NCBI GenBank assembly: GCA_041667115.1
Contig: JBAYFO010000021.1
Coordinates: 1 to 53,764, forward strand
Direction of reading: 5' to 3'
Length of the DNA: 53,764 nucleotides
DNA from: UBA1563 sp041667115
GTDB lineage: Bacteria > Bacteroidota > Ignavibacteria > Ignavibacteriales > Ignavibacteriaceae
In this document: positions 43,681 to 51,603 of the stretch, in pieces
How the letters are laid out: each line of letters begins with the position of its first letter
Numbering within the stretch: the first letter of the stretch is position 1
The notes under the pieces: generated by a model
Told to the model about the DNA's origin: nothing
What the model saw: only the letters and a program-made list of their open reading frames with translations
Databases searched by the model: none
Made by a program: the position numbers and the translations under genes

Positions 43681-44262
43681 CTATAACTCGATTTTTGTTC
43701 CGAGAACCTTGAGAAATTTTGCGAGCCATTCAGGATGAGCCGGCCAAGCCGGAGCGGATACTAGGTTATCATCAACATAGGCTTTATCCACGGGGATATT
43801 CATGTAGGTTCCGCCGCATTCTCTAACTTCAGGACCAACAGCCGGATAAGCAGAACATTTTTTCCCTTGTAATACTCCTGCAGCTGCAAGAATCTGAGCA
43901 CCGTGACAAACGGCAGCAATTGGAAGATTTTTTCCGGCAAAGTAACGGGCTATTTCTAAAACTTTATCATTTAAACGCAGATATTCAGGTGCGCGTCCAC
44001 CGGGAATAACCAGAGCATCATACTCTTCAACTTTTACGTCGGCGAATGTTGCATTAAGAGCAAAATTGTGTCCCGGTTTTTCAGAATAAGTCTGATCACC
44101 TTCAAAATCGTGTATAGCGGTGCGTACTGTATCTCCCGCTTTTTTATCAGGACAGACAGCATGAACAGTATGGCCCACCATCAGCAACGCTTGAAATGGG
44201 ACCATAACCTCGTAATCTTCAACAAAATCACCAACCAGCATTAAAATTTTCTTTGCAGCCAT
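43681..44262 (-). CDS. DJ-1/PfpI-family protein
   Basis: The 193-residue protein has the class I glutamine-amidotransferase-like fold of the DJ-1/PfpI group: ILMLVGDFVEDYEVM with the conserved acid near residue 15, LVIPGGRAPEY, and the nucleophile elbow AAVCHGAQ with Cys119-His120. It ends with APAWPAHPEW, typical of the PfpI/YhbO branch. Such proteins are reported as stress-response deglycase/hydratase or protease-like enzymes; the true activity is debated. AAGGAG lies six bases before the ATG. It is transcribed alone. Confidence 0.88.
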   Translation of the reverse strand: MAAKKILMLVGDFVEDYEVMVPFQALLMVGHTVHAVCPDKKAGDTVRTAIHDFEGDQTYSEKPGHNFALNATFADVKVEEYDALVIPGGRAPEYLRLNDKVLEIARYFAGKNLPIAAVCHGAQILAAAGVLQGKKCSAYPAVGPEVRECGGTYMNIPVDKAYVDDNLVSAPAWPAHPEWLAKFLKVLGTKIEL

Positions 44263-44585
44263 TGTGAACTCCTTAAGTTTGTGTTAGAAATAATTTGAAA
44301 CATGATAACTAAGTTTTCTAAAGTGTGAACCGGATTTATTATTCGGTTAACATTTCTGCGTGAATAATAAACAAAATCAGAAAGAAAAACCACTCACTTT
44401 TATTTCCAATAAAACATAGCCGGATCACGTTGAAATAAAAAAGTAGTTATTAAAAGCTAAATCAATTAAACCGAGATTCATAAATAGTTAAATGAACCAA
44501 GGCTGAGAAAAGTTTGTTCCTAAAAGAAGAAATGTTTTCTTTGTATATTTGCACTCGAAATTAATATTTAACGAAAGACAAAAAA
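44263..44585. other. 323-base divergent intergenic region
   Basis: This region separates the DJ-1/PfpI gene (minus) and the dehydrogenase operon (plus). I see a small imperfect hairpin (AACCG...CGGTT) near 44325-44345, a strong ribosome site for the minus gene, and a -7-like box for the plus operon at 44544. No ORF, RNA gene or further repeat is evident. Confidence 0.5.
44544..44551 (+). promoter_or_regulatory. Bacteroidota-type -7 box (TATATTTG)
   Basis: TATATTTG fits TAnnTTTG. Transcription would start about 30 bases before the TTG start at 44586. A -33 TTTG at the usual spacing was not found, so support is partial. Confidence 0.4.
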
Positions 44586-45605
44586 TTGAGCTATAACATT
44601 ACATTAATTCCCGGAGACGGAATTGGACCGGAAATTACTGATGCTACCTTAAAGATTATTGAACACACCGGCGTTGATATCAATTGGGAAATTATGTCCG
44701 CCGGCATGGAAGCACTGGATAAATACCGAGATCCACTTCCCCAAGAAACCATCGATTCAATTGCTAGAAATAAAATTGCCTTAAAAGGACCATTAACAAC
44801 TCCCGTGGGAAAAGGGTTTAGAAGTGTTAATGTAGCGTTAAGGAAAGAATTTGATTTATATATTAATCAGCGTCCTGCAAAAACCTTTAAAGGAGTAAAA
44901 TCGCGTTATGATAACGTTGATCTTCTCATCTTTCGTGAAAATACGGAAGAATTCTATTCCGGTATTGAACATTATATTGACAGTAGCCGTTCTGCTGCAG
45001 AAACAATAGGAATTATTACCAGAAGAGGGTGTGAAAGAATTTTAAAATATGCATTCGAAACGACGCAACTGCTTGGCAGAAAAAAAATGACCGTTGTCCA
45101 TAAAGCTAATATTTTGAAATATACCCACGGCTTATTTCTGGATATTTCGAAGGAGGTTGCTGTTAATTATCCACTTATTAAGTATGAAGATAAAATTGTT
45201 GATAATATGGCAATGCAGTTGGTGATGAATCCAAATCAGTTTGACACAATTGTTACAACAAATTTATTTGGTGATATCCTTTCCGATTTAGCTTCAGGAT
45301 TGGTTGGAGGTTTGGGTTTTGCGCCGGGGGCAAACATTGGTAATGGAGCGGCAATTTTTGAAGCTGTACATGGCTCAGCGCCGGATATAGCCGGACAAAA
45401 TATCGCGAATCCCACCGCATTAATTTTGGGTGCGGTAATGATGCTAAATTATATAAAAGAATACAAAGCAGCAGATAGAATTGAGAAAGCTGTCTCTAAA
45501 GTGATTGAAGATGGCAAGTTTGTTACGAAAGATATAAATCCTACCAATTTTGTTGGTACAAAAGAAATGGGCGAAGCTATTGTGAAAGAACTTGATAGGC
45601 AATGA
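44586..45605 (+). CDS. isocitrate/isopropylmalate-type dehydrogenase (probable NAD-dependent isocitrate dehydrogenase)
   Basis: The 339-residue enzyme is a decarboxylating beta-hydroxyacid dehydrogenase. Motifs are LIPGDGIGPEIT at the start, GPLTTPVGKGFRSVNVALRKEFDLY for substrate binding (the S-x-N-x2-L-R pattern of isocitrate dehydrogenases), FRENTEEFYSG, the metal-binding TNLFGDILSDLASGLVGGLG and the NAD-site GSAPDIAGQNIANPTA. Together these favour NAD-dependent isocitrate dehydrogenase over LeuB. The start is TTG. The stop overlaps the next gene (ATGA at 45602-45605). Confidence 0.85.
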   Translation: MSYNITLIPGDGIGPEITDATLKIIEHTGVDINWEIMSAGMEALDKYRDPLPQETIDSIARNKIALKGPLTTPVGKGFRSVNVALRKEFDLYINQRPAKTFKGVKSRYDNVDLLIFRENTEEFYSGIEHYIDSSRSAAETIGIITRRGCERILKYAFETTQLLGRKKMTVVHKANILKYTHGLFLDISKEVAVNYPLIKYEDKIVDNMAMQLVMNPNQFDTIVTTNLFGDILSDLASGLVGGLGFAPGANIGNGAAIFEAVHGSAPDIAGQNIANPTALILGAVMMLNYIKEYKAADRIEKAVSKVIEDGKFVTKDINPTNFVGTKEMGEAIVKELDRQ

Positions 45606-46798
45606 GCAATAAAAAATCTTCTTTATCTTTAATTTTTCTTGTAGTATTTGTTGATTTGCTGGGTTTCGGAATTCTTATCCCGATCCTTCCAACTTTCGCC
45701 GTTAAAGCATTGCATATTCCGGAAAGTGCTATCGGAATTGTGCTTGCCGTTTACTCTTTAGTGCAATTTATTTTTAATCCTATCTTCGGAAGCCTATCCG
45801 ATAAATACGGTAGAAGAAAGATCATATTAATTACGCTATTACTCAATGCAACCGGGTATGTAATTTTTGCTTTCACTCATTCGTTCTTAATGCTGTTGCT
45901 TTCACGAGTAGTCGCCGGTGTTGGCGGAAGCAGCATTGGAGTTGCTCAAGCTTATATCGCTGATGTTACAACTAAAGAAGACCGTTCAAAAGGGATGGGA
46001 CTTATTGGTGTTGCATTTGGACTTGGGTTTGTCTTCGGTCCAATTATGGGAGGATTACTTTCTAGCTTCGGCTATATGGTCACCGGGTTTGCGGCGGCAA
46101 GTTTTTCGTTTCTTGCATTTTCATTCAGTTTTTTTCTTCTCCCGGAATCATTAACTGAAGATAAAAAGGAATTGGTTGTAAAGAGAAAGATATTCGATAC
46201 TACAGCTTTTAAAAAAGTTTTATCTAATCCGTTAATTAGTATTGTTATTCTTCTCTTTTTCGTTGTCACCTTTTCCGTAGCAAATATTTATGGAACTTTT
46301 GCACTGCTGGGACACGGCGTTTATGGTTTTTCCGATATGCAAAACGGAATGATTTTTGGGGTGGTTGGAATTGTAGGCGCTATAGTACAGGGCGGACTTA
46401 TTGGTCGGCTCGCAAAAAAATACTCGGATCAAAAACTTATTACCTTTGGAACGTTCTTTCTGATGATCGGACTAGCTGCAATTCCATATGGAATTAACCT
46501 GACAGGTGTTCTGATTATTACTACGGTAATGTCTATTGGAACAGGCATCTTACAGCCAACATTATTGAGCCTTGTTTCTAAAGTCGCACCTGAGAATGAA
46601 CAAGGGATTGTTCTTGGAGTAAATCAATCTTTTTCGTCGTTCGCGAGAATGTTGGGTCCATTATGGGGAGGGTTTTCGTATCAATATCTTGGTTATCAAA
46701 TCCCTTTTTTAACCGGTGCTTTTTTTGTTCTTTTGGTTTTTCTTTTTAGTCTTTTTTATTTGCATAATCATCTTTCGCCGGTTGAGCAGAAAGTTTAG
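45602..46798 (+). CDS. MFS transporter, TetA-like
   Basis: The 398-residue protein has 12 predicted membrane helices. Motif A reads GSLSDKYGRRKIIL after helix 2, and the start LVVFVDLLGFGILIPILPTF is typical of the DHA1/TetA-like drug/proton antiporters. In operons like this one members are often annotated as tetracycline resistance proteins, but the substrate cannot be inferred. It overlaps the dehydrogenase gene by four bases and ends three bases before dusB, so it is translated as part of the operon. Confidence 0.87.
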   Translation: MSNKKSSLSLIFLVVFVDLLGFGILIPILPTFAVKALHIPESAIGIVLAVYSLVQFIFNPIFGSLSDKYGRRKIILITLLLNATGYVIFAFTHSFLMLLLSRVVAGVGGSSIGVAQAYIADVTTKEDRSKGMGLIGVAFGLGFVFGPIMGGLLSSFGYMVTGFAAASFSFLAFSFSFFLLPESLTEDKKELVVKRKIFDTTAFKKVLSNPLISIVILLFFVVTFSVANIYGTFALLGHGVYGFSDMQNGMIFGVVGIVGAIVQGGLIGRLAKKYSDQKLITFGTFFLMIGLAAIPYGINLTGVLIITTVMSIGTGILQPTLLSLVSKVAPENEQGIVLGVNQSFSSFARMLGPLWGGFSYQYLGYQIPFLTGAFFVLLVFLFSLFYLHNHLSPVEQKV

Positions 46799-46801
46799 TA
46801 T

Positions 46802-47794
46802 ATGTTTAAAGTTGGAAAAATTAATGTTGAAAAGGGAGTCTTTCTCGCGCCGATGGAAGATATCTCCGATGTTTCGTTCCGTTTGGTATGTAAAGAACTT
46901 GGCGCAGATGTAGTTTATACTGAATTTGCAAATGCAGAGGGGTTAGTACGTCAATCCGAAAAAACGCATAATAAATTGAACATCATTGATGAGGAACGCC
47001 CTGTTGGAATTCAAATCTATGGTTCTAATATTGCTTCGATGGTTGGAGCCGCTAAAATTGCAGAGGAACAGCAACCGGATTTAATTGATATAAACGCCGG
47101 ATGCTGGATAAAAAATATTTGTAGCAGTGGCGCCGGCGCGGGTTTGTTAAAGGACCCGGCTTACCTACAAAAATTAGTAAAAAATGTTGTTGATGGAGTT
47201 TCTCTTCCGGTAACCGTAAAAACCAGAATTGGTTGGGACGCTTTTTCACTTCATATTTTGGAAGTTGCAAAGAGATTAGAAGATGTTGGTGTCCAGGCTT
47301 TAACCGTTCACTGCCGAACCCGCTCACAAGGACATTCTGGCGACCCTGATTGGAGTTGGATACCGAGAATAAAAGAAGTTGTAAAAATTCCGGTCGTGTT
47401 AAACGGAGGAGTAATGACTGCCGAAGATGTTGTTAGAGCATTTAAAGAAACTGACGCTGACGCAGTAATGATCGCTCGTGGTGCAATTGGTAATCCCTGG
47501 GTCTTTGAAGAAGCAAAAGACCTATTAGTTAACGGTAAAAAACTTCACCCTCTCTCTCACGGAAAAAAAATAAGAACTTGTTTACGTCACTTAGAGCTTG
47601 CCATTAAAGTAAAGGGGGAAGAGCGAGCGGTAATCGAACATCGTAAATTTTATACAGGCTATTTGAAGGGAATGTACAATGCACATGTTGTAAGAAATAG
47701 TTTGATGACGGTTTACGATTATCATTCAGTTGAAGAAATCTTACTCCATTTTCTCCAGACTTTAGAAAAAGTTAATTATGCAGCCGCTGTCTAA
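46802..47794 (+). CDS. dusB: tRNA-dihydrouridine synthase, DusB-like
   Basis: The 330-residue flavoenzyme reduces uridines in tRNA with NADPH. It has the FMN-binding TIM barrel: FLAPMEDISDVSFR at the start, YTEFANAEGL, DINAGCWIKN with the catalytic cysteine, VTVKTRIGWD, TVHCRTRSQGHSGDPDW, VVLNGGVM and MIARGAIGNPW, followed by a helical tRNA-binding domain. DINAGCW replaces the more common NMGCP block; this form is usual in Bacteroidota Dus proteins. Its end overlaps the PAP2-like gene by 17 bases. Confidence 0.92.
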   Translation: MFKVGKINVEKGVFLAPMEDISDVSFRLVCKELGADVVYTEFANAEGLVRQSEKTHNKLNIIDEERPVGIQIYGSNIASMVGAAKIAEEQQPDLIDINAGCWIKNICSSGAGAGLLKDPAYLQKLVKNVVDGVSLPVTVKTRIGWDAFSLHILEVAKRLEDVGVQALTVHCRTRSQGHSGDPDWSWIPRIKEVVKIPVVLNGGVMTAEDVVRAFKETDADAVMIARGAIGNPWVFEEAKDLLVNGKKLHPLSHGKKIRTCLRHLELAIKVKGEERAVIEHRKFYTGYLKGMYNAHVVRNSLMTVYDYHSVEEILLHFLQTLEKVNYAAAV

Positions 47795-48401
47795 TTCGGA
47801 AACGGCTGCAAAAAATACAGGTTCATATAAAACTGCAAGAATCCTTTCGACACTTTTTGTCCCGCCGACGTTAACACTTTTTTCGTTTACGTTTCTCGGA
47901 TGGCAATATGAATCATCTTTTACTAAAACAATGCTTGTTATCGGTTCGGCGTTTCTTTTTACATTTTTGCTGCCTATAGTTTTCTTTGTCGTTATGTTGA
48001 AGAGAAAAAAAATTGTTAATCAAGATGCTGAAATGAAAGAAGAAAGAACGATTCCGTTCTTGTTTGGATTATCACTCCTTTTGATCGGATATTTTCTACT
48101 CAGATACAATACCATTCAACCGCTTACGTTAGCGTTATGGTTTAGTTATATTTCAAACATGGCGGTAGTCATTCTCATCAATAAATATTGGAAGATCAGT
48201 ATACATGCATTAGGCATTGCGGCGCCATTCGCGATGTTTGTTTTTATCAGCAGTTGGATCGCCTATCCACTTCTTATCATACTTTTCTTGGTAGGATGGT
48301 CGCGAATTAATTTAAAATGTCATACTTTTACACAGGTAATTGCCGGAGCTTTTTTCGGATTTCTTTCTACATATCTACAACTTTATTTATTTTTAAAATA
48401 A
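47778..48401 (+). CDS. PAP2-like integral membrane protein
   Basis: The 207-residue protein has about six hydrophobic segments. The C-terminal half resembles the PAP2 superfamily as found in Bacteroidota: KISIHALGIAAPF and later GWSRINLKCHTFTQVIAG. The last block fits SR-X5-H, but the usual H-X3-D ends in Gln (HTFTQ), and no PSGH motif is present (ISIHALG stands in its place). It may be a lipid phosphatase variant or a non-catalytic relative. It overlaps dusB and ends two bases before the PolX-like start. Confidence 0.65.
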   Translation: MQPLSNSETAAKNTGSYKTARILSTLFVPPTLTLFSFTFLGWQYESSFTKTMLVIGSAFLFTFLLPIVFFVVMLKRKKIVNQDAEMKEERTIPFLFGLSLLLIGYFLLRYNTIQPLTLALWFSYISNMAVVILINKYWKISIHALGIAAPFAMFVFISSWIAYPLLIILFLVGWSRINLKCHTFTQVIAGAFFGFLSTYLQLYLFLK

Positions 48402-48403
48402 AC

Positions 48404-50092
48404 ATGGCAGAAAAAAGAGAAATAATTGATTTACTCGATAAGATAGCCGATCTACTTGAATTCCGTTCAGAAAATCCTTTCAAAATAAGTGCATTCAGAA
48501 ACGGTGCTAACACAATCCGCAAGTTAAATGAAGATATTAATGAACTCGTCAATTCCGGCAAGCTCAAAGAGATAAAAGGAATCGGGAAGGGGATTTATGC
48601 GGTTATCGAAGAATATTGCTCTCACGGCTTCTCAAAGACGTTAGATGAGCTAAAAGAGAATATCCCCGACTCATTATTTGAGCTTTTTAATATTCGCGGT
48701 TTAGGATCTAAAAAGGTGGCATTACTTTTCAACCAGGAAAATATTCGAAGTATCGATGAACTGAAGAAAGCCTGTAATGAAAACAGACTTCTCGGGGTCA
48801 AAGGATTCGGGGAGAAAATCCAACAAAACATTCTAGACGAGATAAAGCAACTTGAAGTAAACAAAAATTATCTGCTGATCCATTTTGCAGAAAGAGAAGC
48901 GGAAAAGATAAAAAATATCTTTGATGATATTCTAACCATAAAGAAATATGAATTTACCGGTGAACTGAGAAGGACTCGCGAAGTCTACTCTTCTTTAGAA
49001 GTCGTAATCTTAGTTGAAAGTAATAAAGTTGAAGAACTAGTTACTGAACTAGGAGATAATATATCAGTTGATGAAATAAGTGAAGGAATGCTCAAATCAA
49101 ATACAACCTTCAACCTACCACTAACAATCTACGCAGTTTTTTCAGAGAATGATTTTGCTAAACGTTTGTTTGAAACTACCGGCTCGAAGGAGTTCCTTCA
49201 GAAAATAAACTATTCATCTGATAAATTTATTGGCAATAGTGAGGAAGAAATCTTTGAGAAAATGCATTTAACTTATCTTGCTCCCGAGATGAGAGAAGAG
49301 GAATTTTTTTCACTTACAAAAGAAGACTTTAAAAGACCCTCAACCTTAACGAACGATTTGCTTAAAGGTTTTTTACATTTTCACACTACCTATTCTGATG
49401 GACTATGCTCAATTGAAGAGATGGTTCCTTACGCTAAAAACCTTGGATATGAATATTTTGTCGTCTGCGACCACAGTAAAACCGCCGCATACGCTAATGG
49501 TTTGAGTGAACAGCGTATCTTGCAACAAAATAAGGAAATAAAGAGAATTACCTCTGTCAATAGATGGCGATTATTACAAGGAATTGAATCCGATATCTTA
49601 ACTAATGGAGATTTGGACTATCCGGAAGAGATTCTACGAGAATTCCAATTTGTTGTTGCTTCAGTTCATTCCAACTTCTCTCTTTCAGAAGAAAATATGA
49701 CGAATCGAATAATTAAAGCTGTCGAAAATCCTTTTACGGATGTTCTCGGGCATCCAACGGGAAGGTTATTGTTACACCGTGCTCCATATAAACATGACAT
49801 AAAAAAAATAATTGACGCCTGCAGCAGAAATAATGTAGCGATTGAGATTAATGCTCATCCAAACCGGCTTGATCTTGACTGGAGGAATATTTTTTATGCA
49901 AGAGAGCAAGGATGTCTTTTTTCCATTAACGCCGATGCGCATTCTTTGGAGAATATCCTTCTTACAAAATATGGAGTTGTAATAGCTCGTAAAGGGGGCA
50001 TACAACCGGAAGAAATTATTAATTGTTTAGACTATAGGAATTTTGTTAAATTTCTAAACAGAAAAGTAAAAAGAAACGTTGAAGATAGATGA
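48404..50092 (+). CDS. PolX-like protein with PHP domain and degenerate polymerase site
   Basis: The 562-residue protein starts at the ATG at 48404 (MAEKREIID); a longer frame from 48317 runs through the neighbour's end and is rejected. The N-terminus has the helix-hairpin-helix domains of PolX (KGIGKGI, GLGSKKV, GVKGFGEKI). The nucleotidyltransferase palm is damaged: where PolX has RR-x2-E-x3-D-x-D this reads RRTREVYSSLEVV, with Ser197 and Glu199 for the first two aspartates, and the third is also absent. The PHP domain looks intact (HFHTTYSDG, CDHS, ASVHS, HPTGRLL, NAHPNRLDLDW, NADAHS). It is probably a metal-dependent nuclease rather than a polymerase. Confidence 0.85.
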   Translation: MAEKREIIDLLDKIADLLEFRSENPFKISAFRNGANTIRKLNEDINELVNSGKLKEIKGIGKGIYAVIEEYCSHGFSKTLDELKENIPDSLFELFNIRGLGSKKVALLFNQENIRSIDELKKACNENRLLGVKGFGEKIQQNILDEIKQLEVNKNYLLIHFAEREAEKIKNIFDDILTIKKYEFTGELRRTREVYSSLEVVILVESNKVEELVTELGDNISVDEISEGMLKSNTTFNLPLTIYAVFSENDFAKRLFETTGSKEFLQKINYSSDKFIGNSEEEIFEKMHLTYLAPEMREEEFFSLTKEDFKRPSTLTNDLLKGFLHFHTTYSDGLCSIEEMVPYAKNLGYEYFVVCDHSKTAAYANGLSEQRILQQNKEIKRITSVNRWRLLQGIESDILTNGDLDYPEEILREFQFVVASVHSNFSLSEENMTNRIIKAVENPFTDVLGHPTGRLLLHRAPYKHDIKKIIDACSRNNVAIEINAHPNRLDLDWRNIFYAREQGCLFSINADAHSLENILLTKYGVVIARKGGIQPEEIINCLDYRNFVKFLNRKVKRNVEDR

Positions 50093-50862
50093 GTAGTTTA
50101 ATTTTATTAGAAATAAAAGGCGGCATCGGAATTATTAAACTTGATGATCCCGGGAAAAGAAATGCTTTATCACCGGATTTAATTAGAGAATTTCTTTCGG
50201 TGTTGAAAGAGTTAGAAAGTAACGAAGAAGTTTGCGGAATAATTATTACGGGAGAAGGGACCGCATTTAGCGCCGGAGCTGATCTTTCGTATCTTAAAAA
50301 TTTGCAATCAAACTCATTGAGTGCAAATGAAAAAGATTCATCACTTATTGCCGAATTATTTATCTCACTTTATGAATGCAATAAAATAACCGTTGCTGCG
50401 GTAAACGGAGCCGCAATTGCGGGAGGTTGTGGATTGGCTCTCGCATGCGATTATATCATAGCTGAAAAAGATGCTGCTAAATTTGGTTTTACCGAGGTGA
50501 AGATCGGATTTGTTCCTGCGATCATTTCATTTTTGGTTCTAAAAAGATTAACAGAAGCCAAAGCCCGACAATTGCTGATAAGCGGAAAAATTATTTCTGC
50601 CGATGAAGCCTTAACACTTGGTTTAATAGATTTTATTGAAGAAGATGTTCTTGATTTTTCATCTACATTAATTAATAATCTGTCTTCAAATTCAAGAACG
50701 AGTATTAGTGAAACTAAAAAACTGATCCGTGCTGTTTCAAGTATGACTTACAAAAATGCCGTTGAGTACTCGAAAACGGTAAATGCGATTTCCAGAACAT
50801 CGCAGGATTTTAAAAATGGATTAAACACATTCTTAACTAAACACGGTGGAAATAATGAGTAA
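50089..50862 (+). CDS. enoyl-CoA hydratase/isomerase family protein
   Basis: The 257-residue crotonase-fold protein has GTAFSAGADLSYL for the first oxyanion loop, AAVNGAAIAGGCGLALACDYIIA for the second, and FGFTEVKIGFVPA near the catalytic position. The first catalytic Glu of hydratases is expected in the AGGCGLALACD region, where it is absent, while Glu in FTEVKIG is kept; the exact reaction (hydration, isomerisation or other) is thus open. It starts by a four-base overlap (ATGA) with the PolX-like gene and overlaps apt by eight bases. Confidence 0.85.
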   Translation: MSSLILLEIKGGIGIIKLDDPGKRNALSPDLIREFLSVLKELESNEEVCGIIITGEGTAFSAGADLSYLKNLQSNSLSANEKDSSLIAELFISLYECNKITVAAVNGAAIAGGCGLALACDYIIAEKDAAKFGFTEVKIGFVPAIISFLVLKRLTEAKARQLLISGKIISADEALTLGLIDFIEEDVLDFSSTLINNLSSNSRTSISETKKLIRAVSSMTYKNAVEYSKTVNAISRTSQDFKNGLNTFLTKHGGNNE

Positions 50863-51382
50863 TGATTTAGCTGCTTTCATTCGCGACGTGCCCGATTTTC
50901 CGAAAAAGGGAATTATCTTTAAAGATATAACCACGCTGTTAATGCATCCCGAAGCGCTTTCTAGAACCACAGCAATGTTAGTCAAATTAGCCAAAAATAA
51001 AGGCATCTCTAAGGTTGCGGGAATTGAATCGAGAGGTTTTATCTTTGGCGGATTGTTGGCGGAAAAACTCGGCGCCGGATTTATCCCGATCAGAAAGCCG
51101 AATAAACTGCCCGCGGATAAAATTTCCGAAACGTATGCGCTTGAATATGGAACAGATACGATAGAGATCCATACCGACGCAATTATTCCGGGAGATAGAG
51201 TGCTTTTGCATGATGACCTGCTTGCAACTGGAGGAACTTCAGCCGCGGCTGTAAAACTGATTGAAAAGCTTGGTGGAGAAGTTGTGCAGATCTCTTTTCT
51301 GATTGAACTTTCCTTTTTAAATGGAAGAGAAATTCTTAAAGGATATGACGTCCACTCTCTTATAAAATATGACGCTGAGTAA
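50855..51382 (+). CDS. apt: adenine phosphoribosyltransferase
   Basis: Apt salvages adenine to AMP with PRPP. The protein has the type I PRTase fold: IRDVPDFPKKGIIFKDITTLL at the start, GIESRGFIFGG, the flexible-loop region PIRKPNKLP and the PRPP motif VLLHDDLLATGGTSAA. I chose the ATG at 50855 (MSNDLAAF), giving 175 residues, over a GTG nine bases earlier because GGTGG lies at ribosome-site distance before it. It overlaps the end of the hydratase gene and is the last gene of the operon. Confidence 0.94.
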   Translation: MSNDLAAFIRDVPDFPKKGIIFKDITTLLMHPEALSRTTAMLVKLAKNKGISKVAGIESRGFIFGGLLAEKLGAGFIPIRKPNKLPADKISETYALEYGTDTIEIHTDAIIPGDRVLLHDDLLATGGTSAAAVKLIEKLGGEVVQISFLIELSFLNGREILKGYDVHSLIKYDAE

Positions 51383-51447
51383 ACTTTCATTTTGAAACAT
51401 TAAATGCTTGTATTAATTTCTTAAGTTATCTTACGCAAGATTCAAAA

Positions 51448-51534
51448 AATCGTAGGGCGATTCTCTAAATCGCCTTACGATTTTCCTTCTGTTCGCCCTT
51501 TTATTGGTCGATTCCGAAAGCTTTCGGGATCGAC
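51448..51534. repeat. pair of long palindromes downstream of apt
   Basis: First: 51448-51462 (AATCGTAGGGCGATT) with 51468-51482, 14 of 15 paired over a 5-nt loop. Second: 51507-51534, a 28-nt loopless palindrome with one G-T mismatch (half GTCGATTCCGAAAG). Between them CGCCCTTTTATT recurs from the terminator at 20456. They lie in the gap between apt (plus) and the helicase gene (minus) and could also end transcription on either strand. Nothing else is seen in 51383-51603. Confidence 0.8.
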
Positions 51535-51603
51535 TTACGAACATGCGTAAAGTGACTTACTAAAATAGCATCGCGTAAAAATTCTAATAACCTAAGATTC
51601 CTT

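Noticed and set aside
48317..48403. Upstream extension of the PolX-like frame
   Set aside because: It overlaps the PAP2-like gene out of frame and does not resemble the family; the ATG at 48404 is used.
50833..51390. 185-codon minus-strand frame opposite apt
   Set aside because: It is an antisense shadow of apt with serine-rich sequence and no family resemblance.
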